A stretch of DNA of 22,685 bases from JBMYQA01 sp049600855 (GTDB lineage Bacteria > Bacteroidota > Bacteroidia > Cytophagales > Flammeovirgaceae): assembly GCA_049600855.1 (NCBI GenBank), contig JBMYQA010000077.1:1-22685 (forward strand), written 5' to 3'. The notes under the pieces are model-generated. The model was not told the DNA's origin. It did no database searches and saw only the letters and a program-made list of their open reading frames with translations. Position 1 is the stretch's first letter. Every line of letters starts with the position of its first letter. Shown here one piece after another: positions 1 to 7,548 of the stretch. Both the position numbers and the translations under genes were made by a program.

Positions 1-764
1 TTAAAGACTTGGAAACCAAAAAATCAGTTTTTCTAATACATAAGCATAACAATCCATGTGGTGTTGCTATTAGGGATAATTTATTAGATGCCTATTTAGA
101 TGCACTATCATGTGATAATGTATCTGCTTTTGGTGGAGTACTCATTTGCAACAGCAATATTGATGCAGATGCAGCAGAAGAATTAAACAAGCTATTTATA
201 GAAGTATTGATTGCTCCTTCTTTCGATGAAGATGCGTTGACCATCTTAAAGAGTAAGAAAAACAGGCGTTTGTTGGTGCAGAAAGATACTGAAATGCCAA
301 CCATCCAATACAAAACCTTGCTGAACGGTACGGTAGGACAAGAAATTGACTTAAAAATTGAAAGTGCTGATGAGTTGAAAACGGTGACCAAACGAGCGCC
401 GAGTGAAGCGGAGGTAAAAGCCTTGTTATTTGCCAACAAATTGGTGAAGCACACGAAGTCAAACACCATCATTCTGGCGAATGAAAATCAACTATTTGCC
501 AGTGGCGTAGGCCAAACTTCCCGTGTAGATGCCTTAAAACAAGCCATTGAAAAAGCGAAAAACTTTGGCTTCGATTTGAATGGTGCTGTGATGGCTTCAG
601 ATGCCTTTTTCCCATTTTCTGACTGTGTAGAAATTGCTGGCGGCGAAGGAATCAAAGCCGTCATCCAACCAGGTGGTTCGGTGCGCGACAAAGATTCCAT
701 CGACTTCTGCGACGAGCACGACATGGCGATGGTGTTCACTGGAATTCGTCACTTTAAGCATTAA
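1..764 (+). CDS. purH: Bifunctional purine biosynthesis protein PurH, C-terminal part (AICAR transformylase), 5' end outside window
   Basis: The reading frame is open from base 3 to the left edge, so this is the 3' half of a longer gene (about 253 of the roughly 510 residues usual for PurH). The part present is the AICAR formyltransferase domain, which transfers a formyl group from 10-formyl-THF to AICAR, the penultimate step of IMP synthesis in the cytosol. The KHNNPCG motif near the start carries the Lys-His pair known to act in catalysis. SAFGG follows about 25 residues later. The ending, with SDAFFPF, GGSVRD and a final GIRHFKH, matches PurH C termini. The IMP cyclohydrolase domain should lie to the left. 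The frame is intact to the TAA at 762-764. No purine gene follows; the next gene is unrelated and 274 bases away. A TTG at 9-11 is internal and is not the true start. Confidence 0.93.
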   Translation, partial: KDLETKKSVFLIHKHNNPCGVAIRDNLLDAYLDALSCDNVSAFGGVLICNSNIDADAAEELNKLFIEVLIAPSFDEDALTILKSKKNRRLLVQKDTEMPTIQYKTLLNGTVGQEIDLKIESADELKTVTKRAPSEAEVKALLFANKLVKHTKSNTIILANENQLFASGVGQTSRVDALKQAIEKAKNFGFDLNGAVMASDAFFPFSDCVEIAGGEGIKAVIQPGGSVRDKDSIDFCDEHDMAMVFTGIRHFKH

Positions 765-783
765 TAGAAGCGAATGATTGGAT

Positions 784-885
784 GTTCGTAGCGTTAGCAA
801 TCGTAACGCTACGAACCGATTTAGGTTTTGAAGTTGTTCGGAGAATAATTCTCCGAACTAGAATCAAGTAAATCTTCAGATTTAC
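784..885. repeat. Cluster of three perfect hairpins downstream of purH
   Basis: Three separate inverted repeats stand in a row. Hairpin 1 has 13-base perfect arms (784-796 and 804-816, gttcgtagcgtta and its complement) with a 7-base loop. Hairpin 2 has 10-base arms (836-845 and 849-858, gttcggagaa and its complement) with a 3-base loop. Hairpin 3 has 8-base arms (868-875 and 878-885, gtaaatct and its complement) with a 2-base centre. Hairpins 1 and 2 share the arm start gttcg. None is followed by a clean T-run, so they are not textbook intrinsic terminators, though they may stop transcription or protect the purH mRNA end. The layout resembles REP/BIME-type extragenic palindromes. Bases 886-1038 show nothing further that is clear. 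Confidence 0.7.
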
Positions 886-1038
886 ACTTTGAATAATCGA
901 CAAGATAATCTATGAGTTTGCTATAACTATCAACTCAACTTTTTCCCTCCTTTCCCGAAACCCTTCCTCATCTTCTCGTGTTATCCTATAAATTCATTAA
1001 CTTTAGGATAATAATACAAATCTCAAAAGATAATATAG

Positions 1039-2160
1039 ATGAAAGGCTTCCGATTTACCGAATACGAACCACCTATAGATCAAACCAAAAGCACGTTTGA
1101 AAACTTGCTCGATATTTTTACCCAACTGCTTACCATGACTTCTGGCGATGTGGCAGAAGCCTTGCACTGGCTCACGAACTTGGATAAAAAGTATAACCTG
1201 ACGAGTGAGGATTATGGCATGGGGGATTTTATTGAAGAGTTGAAAGAGAAAGGATACATCGAAGAAAATCCAGTAAATGGCAATTTGAATATGACAGCCA
1301 AGAGTGAGCAGAATATTCGTAGAAGTGCCTTGGAAGAGATTTTTGGAAAGTTAAAAAAAGGTAATCGCGGTGATCACCACACGCCATATGGCGGCTTGGG
1401 TGACGAGCCTAGTGCCGATTTGCGCCAGTACGAGTTTGGCGATACGATGGATCAAATTTCCATGACCGACTCGATTCGAAATGCACAAATTAATCATGGC
1501 CTGGGCGATTTTAGGCTGACAGAGAATGATTTGGAAGTGGTAGAAAAGGAATACAAAAGCCAAACTTCTACCGTTTTGATGATTGATATTTCCCACTCCA
1601 TGATTCTGTACGGCGAAGATCGAATTACACCCGCCAAAAAAGTGGCGATGGCCTTGTCTGAGCTAATCTTACGGAAGTATAAAAAAGATACCTTAGATAT
1701 TATTGTTTTTGGGAATGATGCTTGGCAAATTCAAGTCAAAGATTTGCCTTACCTAAAAGTGGGACCTTACCACACCAACACGGTGGCTGGGTTGGAATTG
1801 GCGATGGATTTGTTGCGCAGACGAAAAAATTCCAATAAACAAATTTTCATGATTACAGATGGCAAGCCAACCTGCATTAAAGAGGGCATTCGCTACTATA
1901 AAAATAGCTTTGGTTTAGATTCGAAGATTTTGAATAAAACCATGAATTTAGCGGCTCAATGCCGTAGACTGAAAATTCCCATCACCACCTTCATGATTGC
2001 TTCTGACCCTTACTTACAGCAATTTGTGCGTGATTTTACCCAAGTGAATGGTGGCAATGCCTATTACAGTAGCCTGAAAGGTTTAGGCAACTTGGTGTTT
2101 GAAGATTACAAACGGAATAAGCGCAAAAATATGCGTGGAGGATGGAACGGTAGAGGGTAA
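1039..2160 (+). CDS. von Willebrand factor type A domain protein
   Basis: A 373-residue protein with no signal peptide or membrane segment, so probably cytosolic. Residues 1-170 are a charged helical region with no domain I can name. Residues about 175-345 form a vWA domain. Its metal-ion-dependent adhesion site is visible as D183-x-S185-x-S187 (in IDISHSM), a threonine near 246-248 (YHTNTVAG) and D274 (ITDGKP). The C terminus is basic (KRNKRKNMRGG). Bacterial proteins of this build usually work with an AAA+ ATPase of the MoxR or magnesium-chelatase kind, the vWA subunit binding a metal-bridged ligand; no such ATPase is in this window. The next gene starts 6 bases after the stop, so the two are probably co-transcribed. 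The ATG at 1039 follows an A-rich leader with no clear Shine-Dalgarno, as is usual in Bacteroidota. The fold call is firm; the role is unknown. Confidence 0.85.
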   Translation: MKGFRFTEYEPPIDQTKSTFENLLDIFTQLLTMTSGDVAEALHWLTNLDKKYNLTSEDYGMGDFIEELKEKGYIEENPVNGNLNMTAKSEQNIRRSALEEIFGKLKKGNRGDHHTPYGGLGDEPSADLRQYEFGDTMDQISMTDSIRNAQINHGLGDFRLTENDLEVVEKEYKSQTSTVLMIDISHSMILYGEDRITPAKKVAMALSELILRKYKKDTLDIIVFGNDAWQIQVKDLPYLKVGPYHTNTVAGLELAMDLLRRRKNSNKQIFMITDGKPTCIKEGIRYYKNSFGLDSKILNKTMNLAAQCRRLKIPITTFMIASDPYLQQFVRDFTQVNGGNAYYSSLKGLGNLVFEDYKRNKRKNMRGGWNGRG

Positions 2161-2166
2161 TGCCTT

Positions 2167-2943
2167 ATGGTTTCTTGGATTCAGCAACTATTTCGTGGAA
2201 AGAAAATTGAATTTACGCCCACTTTTTCGGTGCCGCCTTGCACGGGAAAACGTTGGGCTATTGGTGATATCCACGGTTGTTACCGAACCTTTTTAGCTTT
2301 ACTGGAACAACTCAAACTCTCCAAGTCAGATCAGCTTTTTTTATTGGGAGATTTAGTGAACAAAGGCTATGCGAGTGCAAAGGTGCTTGATCAAGTGATG
2401 CAGTTGCAGCAAACGGGGTATCAGGTATTTGTGATTTGTGGCAATCACGAGCAAATCATTGTGGATTGTGCCTTAGATGAACCGTAAAAGTTGAGCTATA
2501 TGATGGAAAAGTTTCATTCCACAGATTTGCTACAACGAAAGAATAAACTGAAAACAAAGTACCTACATTTCTTTCAAAAATTGCCTTATTACTTAGAACT
2601 AGAAAAGCATTTTTTAGTGCATGCAGGCTTTAACTTTAAAGCCCCCAATCCATTTACGGCTTACGATCAAATGATTTGGATTCGGGAGTTTAAGCCAGAT
2701 AGTCAAATACTCAAAAACAAACACCTCATTCGCGGGCATTTGCCCCGTCACCTTTCCATCATTAAGCATGAGTTAAAAGATAAACGGAGTCTTATTCATT
2801 TAGACAACGGTTGTGTGTATTGGAAGATGCGTGAAGGGCAAGGCAATCTGCTTGCTTTAGAATTAAATAGTTGGGAATTAGTGGTACAAGAATGTCAGGA
2901 TTTTACCATGCTCTTTGGGAGTCGAATGCCCATAATGGATTAG
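2167..2943 (+). pseudogene. Calcineurin-like (PPP-type) metallophosphoesterase interrupted by an in-frame TAA
   Basis: Bases 2167-2487 and 2488-2943 lie in the same frame and are separated only by a TAA stop at 2485-2487. Read through the stop, they make one 258-residue phosphoesterase with the whole motif series of the PPP/ApaH-like family. The first half has GDIHGC (around residue 37), GDLVNKG and GNHEQ. The second half has LVHAGFNF and RGHLPRHL, supplying the later metal-binding histidines. Such enzymes dephosphorylate phosphoproteins or diadenosine polyphosphates. The truncated 106-residue product would lack the second set of ligands and should be inactive. A separate restart at TTG 2491 or ATG 2500 is possible but would give only the other half. 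Conservation of every motif after the stop suggests a recent nonsense mutation, a base-call error or readthrough. It sits 6 bases after the vWA gene and converges on the lipoprotein gene with a 5-base gap. Confidence 0.8.
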
Positions 2944-2948
2944 AAAAA

Positions 2949-3401
2949 CTACTTTTTTGTCCGTATATACGTTTCAATAATTTCCCGATTTACACCTAGT
3001 TCATCAATTTTTTCCATCCCACGTTGTACCAACGTGTCGCCTTTAATCTCAACGGTAAATGTAAAAGAATGCCCTTCCCATTCCCTAAAACTACAATATT
3101 CCAAATATTCCGTGTACGCATTACCTTGAAGCCGATAACTACCGCCTCCAGCAACAAATGAAGCCGTTGAGTCTGTTCCTTGATTGACATCATGATTCAG
3201 AAAAGAAAAATGCGTGTCATTAATGATCTTGATCATCCGTTTTCCTACATTATCCTTTGTAGAAATGCTATCATTTTGAATGGTAGTAGCAGAAATGAGC
3301 TCCCAAGTACCCGTAAGAGGTAGCGAATGCGTTACAGGTGTTGTTTTGGATTGGCAGGAGGTGAAAAAGAATAACATTAAAATCCAGAAGATTGTTTTCA
3401 T
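2949..3401 (-). CDS. Small lipoprotein, lipocalin-like (DUF4488-type)
   Basis: A 150-residue protein that begins with a short basic and hydrophobic signal (MKTIFWILMLFFF) ending in the lipobox FTSC, with the lipid-carrying cysteine at residue 16. The mature part opens with a LTGTWEL strand. It continues with IKIINDTHFSF, a FVAGGGSYRL turn, a YTEYLEY strand and a GDTLVQRG hairpin, then ends in ETYIR. This order resembles the small lipocalin-like lipoproteins of Bacteroidota annotated as DUF4488 or related families, from memory and without an alignment. Such proteins are thought to bind hydrophobic ligands at the membrane, but no ligand can be read from the sequence. It ends 5 bases from the stop of the convergent phosphoesterase. 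A 149-base gap separates it from the permease gene upstream; I see no clear terminator or promoter box there. Confidence 0.72.
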   Translation of the reverse strand: MKTIFWILMLFFFTSCQSKTTPVTHSLPLTGTWELISATTIQNDSISTKDNVGKRMIKIINDTHFSFLNHDVNQGTDSTASFVAGGGSYRLQGNAYTEYLEYCSFREWEGHSFTFTVEIKGDTLVQRGMEKIDELGVNREIIETYIRTKK

Positions 3402-3550
3402 GATGAAATGGTTTCAGTGTACTGGTTAAGTACTTACTTAAAACCCCAAAATAATGAGTGTTTGACGATTAAAACACGCACCCGATTTCGTTTCAGTTCT
3501 GCTGGTTTTTAATTATGTATCGCGATCTAATTTGCCTATTTAAAAGGGGA

Positions 3551-4948
3551 TTATTGTTTGCCCAATGTTCGCGCAATATCAATCACATACACCCGAATAG
3601 CTGGAATTACCGCAGCAAAAATGCCAATCCCAATAGCGGCGATAAGTAGGTAAAGTTCTTCGATGAGAAAATTTCCTAAATTAATTTGATAACCATAATT
3701 GGCTGTCAGTACATTGCCAAACACCCAAAGCCCCAAGCGACTGAGCAGAATTCCAAAGACAAAGCCAAGGATAGATAAGGTGAGACCTTCTTGTACTAGC
3801 ACTTGCATCAAGCGCCAACGAGGTGCTCCATAGTTACGGAGTAACGCCATTTCATATTTCCGTTCACGCAAGGCATTGTAAAGGTTAATGAATACACTAA
3901 GTCCTGAAACAATTAGAATGCAAAAAGCCAAGCCATTGAGTAACTGAATACCGACACCCATCAAATCTAATAACCGATATACCTCATAATGGGGGACTGC
4001 CGATTGCATTTTGGTTTGCTCATTTACAATTCTGGGTACCTGCAATTTCCCCAAAGGACTTCTAAACTGTACCAACATCGCAGTGATTTCTCGCTCTTCT
4101 AAATGGCTTTCTTCCTCTTCACGTTCGTGCTCATCTTTTTTGTGTTCATGTCCTTCATGTTCATGCTTATGTTCATCGTGCTCTTCGTCGTGTTTATGTT
4201 CACCCTTTTTATGCTCATGTTCATGATGTCCATGTTCATCGTGTTTATGTTCATGCTCGTCTTTTTTGTGCTTGTGTTCTTCTGTTCCATGCTCGTGCTT
4301 ATGTTCCTCGTCTTCATGTCCATGATCTTCTTCATGATGATGACTTTGCCAAACACTTTCAGTGCTGGTCAGCAACAGTTGATCGAGCACACTATTGCTA
4401 GGAGCTAAGATTCCAACCACTTTAAACGTATGATGATCATGGGCTTCCCCTTCATCCTCAAAACCATGTTGACTGTGGAAAGTATCTCCAAGTTTTAAAT
4501 TCAATACTTTTGCTACACGCGCTCCTGCAGTAATTTCAAAAGGAGCGTTCCATAATTTCCCTTGAGCGAGTTTCGCATCATACAAATCTACATAAGGGTG
4601 TGTGCTTCCTACAATTCGATAGCCTTGATAACTATCTCCATAGGAAAGTGGAATCGCTTGTTTTACTAAGGGACTTTTCGCTACATAATTGGCCTCTTTC
4701 AATTTAATATTTCCTGTGGGCGCATCAATCTGAAAAATAGCCGATAAAATGAGTTGCAGTGGACTGCCTTTAGCTCCCAATACCATATCAATGCCTGTAA
4801 TGTTCCTACTGAGCGTGTTTTCAAGTTGTTTGCTGACGAGCAACATCAACGAAATGAGGCAAACCCCTAACCCTAACAGGGTGATGCTTAAAACGCTGGA
4901 CCACGGGCGCGCTAAACTATTTTTCCAACTGAGCTTGAGGTAATTCAT
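3551..4948 (-). CDS. FtsX/LolC-type ABC transporter permease with a long histidine-rich periplasmic insert
   Basis: A 465-residue inner-membrane protein. Transmembrane helix 1 is at about 17-38. A large periplasmic MacB_PCD-like domain follows (about 45-335). Helices 2-4, at about 337-360, 388-411 and 430-455, make up the FtsX domain. This is the usual layout of permeases that move lipoproteins, peptides or signals by mechanical coupling to an ATPase. The unusual part is residues 203-282, which hold 28 histidines mixed with Glu, Asp and Lys; a smaller His cluster (five His at 158-173) precedes it. Such tracts bind Zn, Ni, Co or Cu in other proteins. Permeases of this kind with His-rich loops, such as that of the Vibrio zinc-regulated zrg system, are linked to zinc. 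The start ATG overlaps the stop of the ATPase gene by 4 bases (4945-4948), so the two are translationally coupled. A metal-linked role is inference. Confidence 0.88.
   Translation of the reverse strand: MNYLKLSWKNSLARPWSSVLSITLLGLGVCLISLMLLVSKQLENTLSRNITGIDMVLGAKGSPLQLILSAIFQIDAPTGNIKLKEANYVAKSPLVKQAIPLSYGDSYQGYRIVGSTHPYVDLYDAKLAQGKLWNAPFEITAGARVAKVLNLKLGDTFHSQHGFEDEGEAHDHHTFKVVGILAPSNSVLDQLLLTSTESVWQSHHHEEDHGHEDEEHKHEHGTEEHKHKKDEHEHKHDEHGHHEHEHKKGEHKHDEEHDEHKHEHEGHEHKKDEHEREEEESHLEEREITAMLVQFRSPLGKLQVPRIVNEQTKMQSAVPHYEVYRLLDLMGVGIQLLNGLAFCILIVSGLSVFINLYNALRERKYEMALLRNYGAPRWRLMQVLVQEGLTLSILGFVFGILLSRLGLWVFGNVLTANYGYQINLGNFLIEELYLLIAAIGIGIFAAVIPAIRVYVIDIARTLGKQ
4103..4342 (-). repeat. Low-complexity tract coding the His/Glu/Asp/Lys-rich insert
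   Basis: These 240 bases encode residues 203-282 of the permease. On the plus strand they read as irregular runs of ttcatg, ttcgtg and ttatgt. At protein level a loose unit containing HKK(D or G)EH occurs three times, with the KK pairs at residues 228-229, 247-248 and 270-271 (spacing 19 and 23). The repeats are imperfect, suggesting growth by slippage followed by drift. The frame stays open throughout. The open frames of the other strand across this tract are by-products of the biased codons. Confidence 0.8.
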
Positions 4949-5592
4949 GATTGAATCGTTTCTTTTTTGAGTACTAACACTTGATCGAGTGCCGATTTAA
5001 TTCGCGTATCGTGGGTAATCACCAATAAGTTTGCTTGTGTCTCAGCAGCTTGTTGTTGTAGTAATTCCAATACCTTAAAACAATTGTTGTCATCTAAACT
5101 AGCGGTAGGTTCATCGGCTAAAATGAGTTTCGGGCGATTGATGGTGGCTAGCGCAATGCCTGCTCGTTGTTGTTCGCCTTGACTGAGCTGATGGGCTTTA
5201 TTTTTAGATTTTTCTCCAATGCCTAAGGCGTCTAACAATTGAAATGCACGTTGTTTATCTTGCTTTTTTCCCGCTACATGCTGAATCATCAATAAGTTTT
5301 CAAGTATGCTGAGTGATTGGATGAAGTGTGGTTGTTGAAAAATCAAGCCAATTTGTTGTCCTCGAAAATGATCTAACTGGGATGGCGAAAGCTGCGAGAA
5401 CTTTTGTTCACTCACAATGATTTCCCCAGAAAGTGGTTTTAATAAACCTGCCAATAAGTACAATAAAGTTGTTTTCCCTACCCCCGATTCGCCCAAAATG
5501 AGCAACTGCTGTTGTGGGTTGAGCTGAATATCGGGAAACTGAAATCGTAAGGTATTCGTGTAGGAATACTGAAGATTATGGGTTTGCAGCAT
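4945..5592 (-). CDS. ABC transporter ATP-binding protein, LolD/MacB-like
   Basis: A 215-residue cytosolic ATPase with every expected motif: Walker A GESGVGKT (34-41), Q-loop FQQPHF (85-90), signature LSQGE (136-140), Walker B LILADE (156-161), D-loop SLDD (165-168) and switch His194. Length and motif spacing fit the LolD/MacB/FtsE class that partners FtsX-type permeases. It is the first gene of a two-gene operon and overlaps the His-rich permease by 4 bases, so it surely energises that permease. A single permease gene follows, so the working unit is probably two ATPases with a permease homodimer. An exact -7 element and a TTG lie upstream (5616-5646). The cargo cannot be read from the sequence. 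Confidence 0.92.
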   Translation of the reverse strand: MLQTHNLQYSYTNTLRFQFPDIQLNPQQQLLILGESGVGKTTLLYLLAGLLKPLSGEIIVSEQKFSQLSPSQLDHFRGQQIGLIFQQPHFIQSLSILENLLMIQHVAGKKQDKQRAFQLLDALGIGEKSKNKAHQLSQGEQQRAGIALATINRPKLILADEPTASLDDNNCFKVLELLQQQAAETQANLLVITHDTRIKSALDQVLVLKKETIQS

Positions 5593-5615
5593 GGCATCAG
5601 TTTTCTGTTTAATGG

Positions 5616-5646
5616 CAAACCTATGGAAGATATGACTGTCTTACAA
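5616..5646 (-). promoter_or_regulatory. Bacteroidota-type promoter of the ABC operon
   Basis: On the minus strand the -7 element TAGGTTTG (5616-5623) fits TAnnTTTG exactly. A TTG lies 20 bases upstream (5644-5646), at the spacing known for the -33 element. Transcription would begin about 15-20 bases before the ATG whose first base is 5592. This is the best-formed promoter in the window. No obvious Zur- or Fur-type dyad overlaps it. Confidence 0.6.
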
Positions 5647-5697
5647 GCCTAAATTTTATAGCGAAAACATTTTAATTAGGTAAAAATAGCTAAAAAG

Positions 5698-5705
5698 TAA
5701 TTTTG
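5698..5705 (+). promoter_or_regulatory. Candidate -7 element for the outer-membrane protein/amine oxidase operon
   Basis: TAATTTTG fits TAnnTTTG exactly and lies 64 bases before the ATG at 5770. No TTG stands at the right distance upstream, so support is partial. It is divergent from the ABC operon promoter. Confidence 0.4.
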
Positions 5706-5769
5706 AGATAGGGGAAAAGTTCGAATCTTGTGTCTACAAGTCGAATACTTTAACTATCAAATTCAGTTT

Positions 5770-6351
5770 ATGAGAACAATTCTTTTAAGCGTTTTTTTGT
5801 TGAGCGGTAGTTTACTATGTGCTCAAGAGCTGCCTAAATCCATTCCCATTTCCGTTTCTTACTTCAGTTTTGCAGCCATTAGGCCGGGAATAAAAGTTGG
5901 AACACAACTCAATATGAGGCAATGGCAAACCGAGCAAGACACGGCTAAAATCAATAAAAGCTTCTACATCTCTCCGCAGTTTGGTATTTACTCGTGGCCT
6001 AATGTATACACGAGTACATTGCTTAATGCGGAGTTTGGATATAAACGACAGCAGGTCGGGAAGAAGAGCCATTGGGCACTTGGAGCTGGTTTGGGGTATT
6101 TGAGGCAATCAGATATTCAATCTTTGGTGGTGAATTTGGGATCAGGAGATACGGATGATAAAATTCGGGAGACTACAGGTTACTTTTTACCCTCCGTAAG
6201 TGGACAGTTTGGTAGCCGCCTGAACAACAAGATGGATTGGTTTACAAAAATCACTTCAGGTATCCGACTGGCTCCTGATACAGAATCTGCTTTTGCATTA
6301 TTTGCAGAGTTCGGTATCACTTATCATATTAAAAAATCTCAAACTAACTAA
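5770..6351 (+). CDS. Probable outer-membrane beta-barrel protein of unknown function
   Basis: The ATG at 5770 is chosen because it starts a clean signal peptide (MRTILLSVFLLSGSLLCAQ, cleavage likely after the Ala-Gln region); an earlier TTG at 5728 would put charged residues before it. The 193-residue product has alternating polar and hydrophobic strands (RPGIKVGTQLNM, FYISPQFGIYSW, STLLNAEFGYK, HWALGAGLGYL, FALFAEFGITYHI), typical of a small beta-barrel of eight or so strands. No TonB box, OmpA domain or enzyme motif is visible. The stop is 4 bases before the amine oxidase start, so the two are co-transcribed and both leave the cytosol. I cannot name a family. Confidence 0.7.
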   Translation: MRTILLSVFLLSGSLLCAQELPKSIPISVSYFSFAAIRPGIKVGTQLNMRQWQTEQDTAKINKSFYISPQFGIYSWPNVYTSTLLNAEFGYKRQQVGKKSHWALGAGLGYLRQSDIQSLVVNLGSGDTDDKIRETTGYFLPSVSGQFGSRLNNKMDWFTKITSGIRLAPDTESAFALFAEFGITYHIKKSQTN

Positions 6352-6355
6352 TACC

Positions 6356-7537
6356 ATGGATCGAAGAGAATTTATTAGAAGATGTGCGATTATTGGTGCG
6401 GGAATGCCTTTGTTAAGCAGTATGTTGATGTCGTGTGAAGATGAAAGCATTGTAGCTAATTTTGATGTCAACTTTTCGGGGAAAGTATTGGTGATTGGTG
6501 CAGGTGCAGCAGGATTAATTGCTGGGCATATTTTAAACAAACACCATGTTGATTTTGAGATTTTGGAAGCGTCCTCGGTTTTTGGAGGGCGAGTGAAAAA
6601 AATAGATAACTTTGCCGATTTTCCCATTGACTTAGGGGCGGAGTGGATTCACGATGAGCCTAAAATCTTATCAGATTTACTCAATGATCCTTCGGAAACG
6701 AGAAGCATTGAATTTATTGTATACAATCCTAAAACGGTTTACGTCTGGAGTAATAACAAGCTAAAAAAACGAAATCTATTTAGTAATTTTTATAGCGAAT
6801 ACAAGTTTAAAAATACGACTTGGTACGATTACTTTGATCAATTTATTGTGCCAAGCTTTAGTGATAAAATCAGATACAATAAACCTGTAAACAGCATTGA
6901 TTACTCCGCTGATAAAGTAGTGGTGACGACAGCTGATAATGATAGCTTTGAAGCCGATAAGATTTTATTGACTGTTCCAGCTACCATGCTCCAACAAAAC
7001 AAGATTGCTTTTACTCCGAGTTTGCCTACCGATAAAGTTGCTGCATTTAATGAGATAAATATGCCCGATGGCATCAAAGTATTCATGGAGTTTTCAGAAC
7101 GATTTTACCCCGATATTGTCTATGAAGGTAGTCCATTAAGTGGTAGTACTGATGGTGAAAAAGTATATTATGATGCTGCTTTTGGTAAAAATGCATCAAA
7201 AAATATATTTGCCCTATTTGCGGTGGGAGAACCTTCAGCAGAAATTGCCAATTTACCAAATGATGCAGCGATTATAGAGTTTGTACTGAATGAACTCGAT
7301 CAAATGTTTGAGGGGAAGGCTTCGGCTACTTATGTAAAACACGTCATTCAAAACTGGACAAAAGAACCCTACATTCAAGGTTCTTATTCCCATAACGATG
7401 TGGATATTGAGGTATTGGCGAGGCCGCTAGATGAGAAAATCTATTTTGCGGGGGAAGCATATTCAGAACTAGCTAGTGCTACTGTACATGGCGCGGGAGC
7501 GTCTGCTTATGTGGCACTAGAGCAGCTATTAAAATAA
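6356..7537 (+). CDS. FAD-dependent amine oxidase with Tat signal and lipobox-like site
   Basis: The start chosen is the ATG at 6356, because it opens a twin-arginine signal (MDRREFIRRC, then a hydrophobic stretch) and lies 4 bases after the preceding stop; an upstream ATG at 6293 overlaps the earlier gene. The 393-residue product has the Rossmann FAD site GAGAAGL (48-54), acidic E71, GGRV (77-80) and DLGAEWIH (92-99). It ends with FAGEAYSE and TVHGAGASAY, the C-terminal FAD site of the flavin monoamine oxidase family. The family oxidises amines to imines, making aldehyde, ammonia and peroxide. The signal ends in MLMSC with Cys27 followed by acidic residues, so it may be exported folded by Tat and then lipidated. 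At about 390 residues it is shorter than most monoamine oxidases, with a small substrate domain. The substrate is unknown. Confidence 0.85.
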   Translation: MDRREFIRRCAIIGAGMPLLSSMLMSCEDESIVANFDVNFSGKVLVIGAGAAGLIAGHILNKHHVDFEILEASSVFGGRVKKIDNFADFPIDLGAEWIHDEPKILSDLLNDPSETRSIEFIVYNPKTVYVWSNNKLKKRNLFSNFYSEYKFKNTTWYDYFDQFIVPSFSDKIRYNKPVNSIDYSADKVVVTTADNDSFEADKILLTVPATMLQQNKIAFTPSLPTDKVAAFNEINMPDGIKVFMEFSERFYPDIVYEGSPLSGSTDGEKVYYDAAFGKNASKNIFALFAVGEPSAEIANLPNDAAIIEFVLNELDQMFEGKASATYVKHVIQNWTKEPYIQGSYSHNDVDIEVLARPLDEKIYFAGEAYSELASATVHGAGASAYVALEQLLK

Positions 7538-7548
7538 AGTAGGCTGTG

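Noticed and set aside
868..891. Possible TAnnTTTG-like sequence TACACTTTG near 883-891 as a vWA promoter
   Set aside because: It has three bases between TA and TTTG instead of two, and part of it lies in hairpin 3.
981..1011. ttatccta and taggataa (8-base inverted repeat, 15-base spacer) just upstream of the vWA start
   Set aside because: Eight-base arms in AT-rich DNA are expected by chance at this rate, and no T-run or -7 element supports a role.
4103..4408. Plus-strand open frame of 101 codons made of Phe, Met, Leu and Val, which looks like a membrane peptide
   Set aside because: It is the antisense of the His/Glu/Asp/Lys-rich tract; the complement of His and Glu codons reads as Met, Val, Phe and Leu. 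It has no promoter or homologous pattern.
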